NCBI GenBank assembly: GCA_035263865.1
Contig: DATFQX010000214.1
Location: 20,743 to 84,742 of the forward strand
DNA length: 64,000 bases
From: VAZQ01 sp035263865
GTDB taxonomy: Bacteria > Pseudomonadota > Alphaproteobacteria > Rhizobiales > Xanthobacteraceae
Reading direction: 5' to 3'
Part shown: positions 58,517 through 64,000 of the stretch, in pieces
Position numbering within the stretch: the stretch's first letter is position 1
Layout of the letters: each line of letters opens with the position of its first letter
Position numbers and translations under genes: made by a program
Notes under the pieces: model-generated
The model's database searches: none
The model's input: only the letters and a program-made list of their open reading frames with translations
What the model was told of the DNA's origin: nothing

Positions 58517-59848
58517 ATGACTGATATCGCCGCAGCTTCACCGCCCTGGTATCGCTCCCTTAGCCGGCCCCAATGGAAGACGCTGATCGCAGCCAACCTG
58601 GGCTGGGTCTTCGACGGCTACGAAACCTATGCGCTGATCATCTCGGTCGGCGTCGCCTTACGGCAGCTCCTTGATCCGGCGAGCTACGGCCAAATTCCGG
58701 TCTATGCGGGCACGGTGATCGCGCTCACTCTGCTCGGCTGGGCGATCGGCGGCATGATCGGGGGCGTGGTTGCCGACTATATCGGGCGCAAGCGCGCGAT
58801 GATGCTGGCGATTCTCGCCTACTCGATCCTGACCGGGCTCAGCGCCTTCGCCTGGGACTGGCTGTCCTTCGCGGTATTGCGGTTTCTGGTGGGGCTCGCG
58901 ATCGGCTCCGAATGGGTGACCGGCACCTCGATCGTTTCCGAACTCTGGCCCGACAAGAATCGCGGCAAGGGTGTCGGGCTGATGCAATGCGGCTTCGGCG
59001 TCGGTTTTTTCCTGGCCTCGCTCGCGTGGCTCTTCATCAGCCCACTCGGCCCTGATGCTTGGCGCGTCATGTTCCTGCTCGGCGTTGCGCCGGCGCTGCT
59101 GACGCTGTGGATCAGGCGAGCGATCCCTGAATCCGACAAATGGGAGCGCGTGAACGAACGTCGTGCTGCCGCGACCGAACGCAAGCGTAGCGGCGTGGCG
59201 CTGAGCGGACAGGAGGAGTCGCTCGCTCGTTTCACCGTGATTGATCTGTTTGCGGAGCCCGAGATCCGCACGCGCGTCATCCTCACCTTCCTGATGTCGC
59301 TGGCGTCCACATTTGCGTTTTGGGGAATCTCCGCCTGGATGCCGCCCTACACGGCGAACCTCGCAGCCAAAGCCGGCTTGCCGGCGCAGCAATGGGCGAG
59401 CTACGTGGCGATGGCGGCCAACGGCGCGGCCATCATCGGCTATATCGGGCTCGGCTTTCTTGCGGATGTCTATGGCCGCAAGCCGGTCACCATGGCCTAT
59501 TTCGCGCTCGCGTTCCTGTCGGTGCCAGTCTTCTTCATCTGGACGGAGGATCTGGCGCTGCTCCTCTGGGCCGCAGCGTTCAGCGGCATATTTGTCTCCG
59601 GCCAGTTCACCTGGATGGCTGCATGGCTGCCGGAACTGTTCCCGACTCGCGTGCGCGCGACCGCGACGGCGTTCGTGTTCAATACACCGCGCCTGATTTC
59701 ATGGACCGGTCCGTTGATCTCGGGCTGGCTGATCGCGAATTTCGGCGGGTTCAGCCAGGCCGCGGTGGTGATCGCGCTGGTCTATATCCTCGCTCTCGTC
59801 GCGGCGCCTTTCCTGCCGGAAACGCGCGGAAAGCCGCTGCCGGAATAG
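58517..59848 (+). CDS. MFS transporter, metabolite:H+ symporter type
   Basis: A 443-residue permease with 12 predicted helices. Motifs: GWVFDGYETYALIISVGVAL, GGMIGGVVADYIGRKRAMML (loop 2-3), GLAIGSEWVTGTSIVSELWP, RAIPESDKWERV in the central loop, AAFSGIFVSGQFTWMAAWLP and ELFPTRVRATATAFVFN (the loop after helix 10). This pattern fits aromatic-acid or small organic-acid symporters. It begins four bases after the DUF1989 gene and is probably the uptake system of that pathway. The substrate is unknown. Confidence 0.87.
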   Translation: MTDIAAASPPWYRSLSRPQWKTLIAANLGWVFDGYETYALIISVGVALRQLLDPASYGQIPVYAGTVIALTLLGWAIGGMIGGVVADYIGRKRAMMLAILAYSILTGLSAFAWDWLSFAVLRFLVGLAIGSEWVTGTSIVSELWPDKNRGKGVGLMQCGFGVGFFLASLAWLFISPLGPDAWRVMFLLGVAPALLTLWIRRAIPESDKWERVNERRAAATERKRSGVALSGQEESLARFTVIDLFAEPEIRTRVILTFLMSLASTFAFWGISAWMPPYTANLAAKAGLPAQQWASYVAMAANGAAIIGYIGLGFLADVYGRKPVTMAYFALAFLSVPVFFIWTEDLALLLWAAAFSGIFVSGQFTWMAAWLPELFPTRVRATATAFVFNTPRLISWTGPLISGWLIANFGGFSQAAVVIALVYILALVAAPFLPETRGKPLPE

Positions 59849-60018
59849 CGCCAAAATGCTAAGAGGATGAGAACGGTGAAGCGTCCGCAGCGCGCTGTGC
59901 AAGGCTTAGATCGCTCAATGCGCGTCGAGCAAGATTCAATAAGAACTCGAAAACGACTGCGCGCGGCGCCGCTGCCCGCGTTTCATCCGCCCGATGCCAG
60001 GCTGAGGACGCAGCAACG

Positions 60019-61359
60019 TTGAGCCAGCGAACGGGCTCGGTCCTGTGGTCGTCGTGTCTGGCGATGCTCGCGGTCGGCGCCAACAGCACCGCGATCATGG
60101 CCGCCTTGCCGAACATGCGCAGCGACCTTTCGCTGAGCTCAGCAGGGGTGGAGTGGGCGGTTAATGCCTATCTGGTCGTCTCCGCCGCCTTCATCGTGGT
60201 TGGGGGGCGCGCCGCGGATCGGTTCGGCGCACGGCTGGCGTCGATGGCCGGATTGGCGCTGTTCGGCATCGGCTCCTGCATCATTGCCGTCGCCGACACG
60301 CAAGCTGTGCTGCTGGTCGGACGCGCCTTGCAGGGCCTCGCTGCTGCGATCGCGGTGCCGAGCACGTTGGCTGCGGTCGATACAAGCGCCGCTGCGGAGC
60401 GCAGAGCCGCAGCCATCGGTGCATGGACCGGCTTTCTGATGCTTGGCTTCAGCATCGGGCCGCTGGTCGGAGGTACGCTCACTCACTTCACAGGCTGGCG
60501 CGTGATCTTCTGGTCCAACCTCCCGCTCATGCTAACGGCCATTGCCGGCCTGGCCTGCGCAGGCTCGGGGAGCACCCACCCTTACGCGAGCAAAGATCAG
60601 CGCGCGGATTGGATCGGCTTTGTCTTGCTGACGACGTTGATGGTCTCGGTTGTCTTTGGACTGCATGCGTTGCCGCATGCGCGGTCAGCACCGCTCCCGG
60701 TTGTCGGCCCCTTCGTGCTGGCGGGAGCGGCGCTCTTTCTGCTGCTAAGGATCGAGAGGCGCGCCGGGGCTCCGCTCGTCGACTTGAGCTTCTTCGCCCG
60801 CCGCAGCTTTGTGATGGGCCTGGCCATCGGCTCGCTGTCTATGTTCAGCATCATGAGCCTGCTGCTCTACTTCAATCTCTATGCGCAGAGCGGGGAAGGA
60901 TTGGGCCTAAGCGCCCTGGAAGCCGGCGCTTGCCTGCTGCCGCTGAGCGCGGCGCTGCTTGCGCTCGCCCTCTCGGCTCCCGCGCTGGCGGCTCGGATCG
61001 GGCTGCGCCATGCGATGCGGGGCGGCATGGCGCTGATCGCGATCGCAAGCAGCATTATCGCGCTCGCCACTGCGGAAGCTGAGATGGTCCTCCTGGCGGT
61101 CGGGTTTTTTGTGATGGGCGCGGGTCTCGCCGTGCCCTACGCCTTGGCGCCGCGCCTGGCGCTGTCGGCGCTTTCGCGTGCGCAGACGGGGCAAGGGTCC
61201 GGGATCGTCAATGCCTGCACGTTCCTCGGCGGCAGTTGCGGCGTTGCCGGCGGCGCCGCCGCCCTCGCGCTCGGGGGATTTCCGGCCGTGCTGATCATGA
61301 TTGCGCTCGCCGGCATCATCGGCGCGGTCCTCAGCTCCTGGATTTCAGAGGCGGCATAG
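60019..61359 (+). CDS. MFS transporter, DHA2-type (14 helices)
   Basis: A 446-residue exporter from TTG 60019 (GAGGA at 60004). About 14 hydrophobic helices. Family motifs: AIMAALPNMRSDLSLSSAGV, WAVNAYLVVSAAFIVVGGRA, ADRFGARLASMAGLALFGIG and LVGRALQGLAAAIAVPSTLA. The conserved 'LP.....L..s....W..taY.l' is typical of DHA2 drug exporters. It may export an organic compound; the substrate is unknown. It stands after the DUF1989-MFS pair, with a 170-base gap. Confidence 0.85.
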   Translation: MSQRTGSVLWSSCLAMLAVGANSTAIMAALPNMRSDLSLSSAGVEWAVNAYLVVSAAFIVVGGRAADRFGARLASMAGLALFGIGSCIIAVADTQAVLLVGRALQGLAAAIAVPSTLAAVDTSAAAERRAAAIGAWTGFLMLGFSIGPLVGGTLTHFTGWRVIFWSNLPLMLTAIAGLACAGSGSTHPYASKDQRADWIGFVLLTTLMVSVVFGLHALPHARSAPLPVVGPFVLAGAALFLLLRIERRAGAPLVDLSFFARRSFVMGLAIGSLSMFSIMSLLLYFNLYAQSGEGLGLSALEAGACLLPLSAALLALALSAPALAARIGLRHAMRGGMALIAIASSIIALATAEAEMVLLAVGFFVMGAGLAVPYALAPRLALSALSRAQTGQGSGIVNACTFLGGSCGVAGGAAALALGGFPAVLIMIALAGIIGAVLSSWISEAA

Positions 61360-61439
61360 GTGGTGTTTGTTGCTCGGGGCGACCGAATGCGGGCGGTCAC
61401 TTTCGAGCCACGTGCCTTCACCGGCCGAAAGGATGCGGC

Positions 61440-62678
61440 TCACTCGTCGTAGACCAAATCCCCGAAGCGCACCCAGCGCTTGCCGTCGAAGCGCACCAGC
61501 TGCAACTGCTGCACCGGATAATAGTCGGTCGGACTGGTGTTGACCTTGATTCCCGGCAGCAGCATGGGAAGATCCACGTCGCGCAGGTTCGCCGCCTGGC
61601 GCATGATATTCTCGCGCGAGAGATCGTTGCCGGCCTGCTTGAGCACCTGCATCAACGCGCCCGCAGCGTTGTAGCCGAAGACGAAGCTCGGGCGGCGTTC
61701 ATCCTCACCCGGCAGATATTTGTTCATCCAGGCGCGCCAATCCCTCAGTCCCGGGTCATTCTCAAAGGCAGGGTCGAGCGGGTCCTTGGCATAGGCGTAA
61801 GACAACAAACCGATGCTGCTTTCGAGCCCGACCGGCTGCAGGACAATGGGTATCGAGATTGAGACATTGTTCATGAAAAAGATTGGCTTCCATCCGAGAT
61901 CGTGGACCTTGCGGAGCGCCTGCGCGGCGAAAGGCGGCAGGATCGCGACGATCAGCGCATCGCAACCAGTGGCTTTGAGTTGGACGATCTGCCGGTCGAC
62001 CGAGGCATCCGTGGATTCGTAAGTCGCTTCCCTCACGGTCGCGGCGTATTTGTCGCCCAGTACGTCGCGCACGCCAGCCGTGTAATCGCGACCGAAATCG
62101 TTGTCGTCGTAGAGAATGCAGATTCTTGCATTCGGATTCTGCCGAAGAATGTATCGTGTATAAAGACGTGCTCCCAGCCGGTAGCTCGGGCGCATGCCGC
62201 CCATCGTGTAGGGCGTCTCCTTGTAATTGCCCCAGCGGTAGGCGCCGCTCTCGATGAACAGCTGCGGAATTTTTCGCTCGTTGAGGTATCTCGCGACCGC
62301 GAGCTGGGTAGGTGTCCCGACTGAACCGAACGTAAAGGCGACCTTGTCGACTTCGATCAGTTTGCGCGTCTCGTTCCCGGTTCGCCAAGGCAGGAAGCCG
62401 TCGTCGACACTGATCAGGTTGATCTTGCGACCATTGATGCCGCCCTGATCGTTGATCATTTGGATATACGCCTTCTCCGCCGCGGCAATACTCGAGATCC
62501 AGGCAACGGGACCGGTGTAAGGCATCGTCTGGCCGATCTTGATCTCGCGATCGGTCACCCCCGGCGCGTTCTCGGCCGCGGCCGAGAACGCCATCGCGCC
62601 GCTCACGAGCAGGCTGCCGAACAAACGCCGAAACACTGCGCGCCCGCTTTCGAACCCGCGCCGCCTCATGTCGAACAT
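61440..62678 (-). CDS. Branched-chain amino acid-type ABC transporter substrate-binding protein (LivK-like)
   Basis: A 412-residue periplasmic receptor. The start ATG 62678 has GGAGGG upstream; MRRRGFESGRAVFRRLFGSL is followed by a hydrophobic leader ending at SAAAENA. Mature motifs: VTDREIKIGQTMPYTGPVAW, INDQGGINGRKINLISVDDG, IPQLFIESGAYRWGNYKETP and LYDDNDFGRDYTAGVRDVLG, then FVFGYNAAGALMQVLKQAGN. This is the PF13458-type receptor group; in soil bacteria many bind aromatic or other ligands rather than leucine. LivHMGF genes are not adjacent. The next gene upstream, on the other strand, is the RND pump. Confidence 0.9.
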   Translation of the reverse strand: MFDMRRRGFESGRAVFRRLFGSLLVSGAMAFSAAAENAPGVTDREIKIGQTMPYTGPVAWISSIAAAEKAYIQMINDQGGINGRKINLISVDDGFLPWRTGNETRKLIEVDKVAFTFGSVGTPTQLAVARYLNERKIPQLFIESGAYRWGNYKETPYTMGGMRPSYRLGARLYTRYILRQNPNARICILYDDNDFGRDYTAGVRDVLGDKYAATVREATYESTDASVDRQIVQLKATGCDALIVAILPPFAAQALRKVHDLGWKPIFFMNNVSISIPIVLQPVGLESSIGLLSYAYAKDPLDPAFENDPGLRDWRAWMNKYLPGEDERRPSFVFGYNAAGALMQVLKQAGNDLSRENIMRQAANLRDVDLPMLLPGIKVNTSPTDYYPVQQLQLVRFDGKRWVRFGDLVYDE

Positions 62679-63100
62679 TGGCTTCCCTCCCGCAGCCCGC
62701 TTGGTCGCATTGTGAACATGCCACACACAACCCGGCGAGTCCTATACATCGTTTTCAATGGAGGTGGCCGCTGCCAGGCCTCGCATGTTTGGAGCATCCC
62801 GTGCGGCGCTTGCGTCCCGCGCGGCGGTTTTGCGGTTCAATGGCACTCACGCCCGCAATGCTTCGTGCAGCGCGCGCGTGTCCGGCACCGGCTTCGTCGC
62901 TGCTTCACCTGTGATTTGCGACATCAAATCGAGCTGTGAAAGATCACAGTAAAAATGGAAATTTTTCACAGTGGACCGAGCGGCAAACCGGCAGCCATCA
63001 TGACCGCGCCTGCGAATGCCGGCGTGAGTCGTCGTCCCCATCGCATTTTGCTGATTATTCGATCCAGCGATCAGCACTCGGTCAGATCAAGGGACAACCT
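62679..63100. other. Intergenic region between divergent genes with GTGA/TCAC palindromes
   Basis: A 422-base stretch shared by the LivK-like gene and the RND gene. No convincing ORF was seen. TCAC-CT-GTGA (62905-62914), CTGTGA-AAGA-TCACAG (62934-62949) and TTTTTCACAG (62962-62971) lie within 70 bases, about 130-195 bases upstream of the RND start. Confidence 0.5.
62905..62971. promoter_or_regulatory. Candidate operator cluster upstream of the RND gene
   Basis: One perfect palindrome, CTGTGA-AAGA-TCACAG (62934-62949), a second short one, TCACCTGTGA (62905-62914), and a half-site TTTTTCACAG (62962-62971). Repeated GTGA/TCAC in this spacing suggests a dimeric regulator of the TetR, GntR or CRP type. 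The cognate protein is not in the window. Confidence 0.4.
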
Positions 63101-64000
63101 TTGCTCAAGGGCCTGCTCGTCTTTGGACTCACGCGCCGCCCGATTGTTCTATTGTGCTTGTTGCTGTTCATCGGCGGCGGGCTCATCGCTTTCTCGAAGC
63201 TGAATATCGAAGCCTATCCCAATCCAGCGCCCGTCATCCTCGAGATTACTGCCCAGGCGCCAGGCCTCTCGGCTGAGGAGATGGAGCGGTACTACACCAT
63301 CCCGATGGAGGTCGGGCTCGCCCCGACCCCGGGCGTCGATCTCATCCGCTCGACCTCCTTCTATGGACTGTCCTTCATTCGAGTCGTGTTCAAATACGGC
63401 GTCGATTACTATTTCGCTTACACGCAGGCCGCTCTGAGCCTGCAGCAACGCGTCAACCTTCCCAACAATGTGCAGCCCACGATCCAGGGATCGAGCCTGG
63501 TCGGCGAAATTTTCCGCTATCAGGTGGTGGGTCCCGCAAACTTTGGATTGACCAATCTGCGCACGGTGCAGGACTGGATCCTGCAACGGCGCCTCTTGAC
63601 CGTCGAGGGCGTCATCCAGGTGGTCACTTGGGGCGGGACCACCAAGGAATACGAAGTCGAAGTCGATCTGCACAAGCTCGACGCATACAACGTCACGCTA
63701 CCGCAGGTGCTTGCTGCGATCGGCAATGCCAATAGCAATGTGGGCGGACGCACCATCAGTTTCGGGGAGCAATCCGTGAACGTCCGCGGCCTCGGCCTGC
63801 TCGACAGCGGCGGCGCCGACGATTTGACGCAAGGCTACCGGGTCGAGGATATCGAGAACATCGTGCTCGCCCAATCGGACGGCGCTCCGGTGCAAGTCAA
63901 GCACGTGGCGAACGTGTATGTCGGCTACTTGCCGCGGCTCGGCAAAGCCGGTCGCGACCATCAGGACGACGTGGTCACATCGATTGTGATCATGAATCGG
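63101..64000 (+). CDS. RND efflux pump inner-membrane subunit, N-terminal part (continues past window)
   Basis: The frame starts at TTG 63101 (AAGGGA at 63089-63094) and is still open at base 64000 (300 codons). The first helix (PIVLLCLLLFIGGGLIAFSK) is followed by a periplasmic portion: IEAYPNPAPVILEITAQAPG, LSAEEMERYYTIPMEVGLAP, GVDLIRSTSFYGLSFIRVVF and RRLLTVEGVIQVVTWGGTTK, closest to CusA/CzcA (heavy-metal or HAE-1-like) pumps. ALSLQQRVNLPNNVQPTIQG is typical. No membrane-fusion protein gene precedes it in the window; one may lie downstream. The substrate is not decidable from this part. Confidence 0.87.
   Translation, partial: MLKGLLVFGLTRRPIVLLCLLLFIGGGLIAFSKLNIEAYPNPAPVILEITAQAPGLSAEEMERYYTIPMEVGLAPTPGVDLIRSTSFYGLSFIRVVFKYGVDYYFAYTQAALSLQQRVNLPNNVQPTIQGSSLVGEIFRYQVVGPANFGLTNLRTVQDWILQRRLLTVEGVIQVVTWGGTTKEYEVEVDLHKLDAYNVTLPQVLAAIGNANSNVGGRTISFGEQSVNVRGLGLLDSGGADDLTQGYRVEDIENIVLAQSDGAPVQVKHVANVYVGYLPRLGKAGRDHQDDVVTSIVIMNR

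Overview
The window is a chromosomal segment of a high-GC alphaproteobacterium, most likely a Bradyrhizobium/Xanthobacteraceae-type member of Hyphomicrobiales. The evidence is a very large set of Bug/TctC-type binding proteins with twin-arginine signals, ABC_sub_bind-type binding proteins, a GcrA-like regulator, DUF2277, adenylate cyclase-TolB-TPR fusions, families of 55-85 residue 'YRxxAxxC' proteins, and promoter-like sites of the EcfG general-stress type (GGAAC-N16/17-CGTT). No rRNA, tRNA, CRISPR array or intact transposase was seen.

Layout. 1-1365: the end of an IlvD/Edd dehydratase and a DHRS6-like SDR, probably sugar-acid catabolism. 1466-10836: a stress and alpha-glucan block: otsB, GH15 and otsA, overlapping; a glucose dehydrogenase on the other strand; a frameshifted homologue of the Anabaena sensory rhodopsin transducer (ASRT); a GT4 glycosyltransferase; a glycogen-debranching-like enzyme. 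Several of these have EcfG-like promoters. 10886-17273: mixed genes (DUF2277, an alpha/beta hydrolase, pcm, VOC, an orphan molybdenum hydroxylase large subunit, a VanX-like dipeptidase, a lipoprotein). 17298-34974: binding proteins mixed with a 2TM pore-like protein, an SPFH protein, small secreted proteins, a terminase fragment, Gfo/Idh/MocA, SDR, an L,D-transpeptidase and a methyltransferase.

35343-38745 is a decayed prophage-like island. It holds a CI/LexA-type repressor with an AACTAC operator array, a divergent GcrA-like gene stopped by an in-frame TGA, small phage-type ORFs and a terminator. 38746-56178 holds hairpin and tandem repeats, a sorbosone-dehydrogenase-like protein, two DUF1330 copies (one dead), a cyclase-TPR regulator, five more Bug receptors, a frameshifted GlcG/HbpS-like gene, a second L,D-transpeptidase, an AapJ-like receptor, an aromatic-acid type MFS carrier and a GT-C-like membrane protein. 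56217-64000 holds a LysR protein lacking its effector domain, an LLM oxidoreductase, a DUF1989 protein with an MFS carrier, a DHA2-type exporter, a LivK-like receptor and the start of an RND pump.

Two themes stand out. First, fifteen periplasmic binding proteins (10 Bug, 3 ABC_sub_bind, 1 AapJ-like, 1 LivK-like) plus one remnant occur with no cognate permease or ATPase in the window, and most carry Tat-like leaders. Second, several genes are interrupted by single-base indels, two of them exactly at homopolymers (T8 at 7103, A7 at 46483), and one by a TGA in place of a conserved Trp. These could be decay, recoding or sequencing error, and the sequence alone cannot decide.
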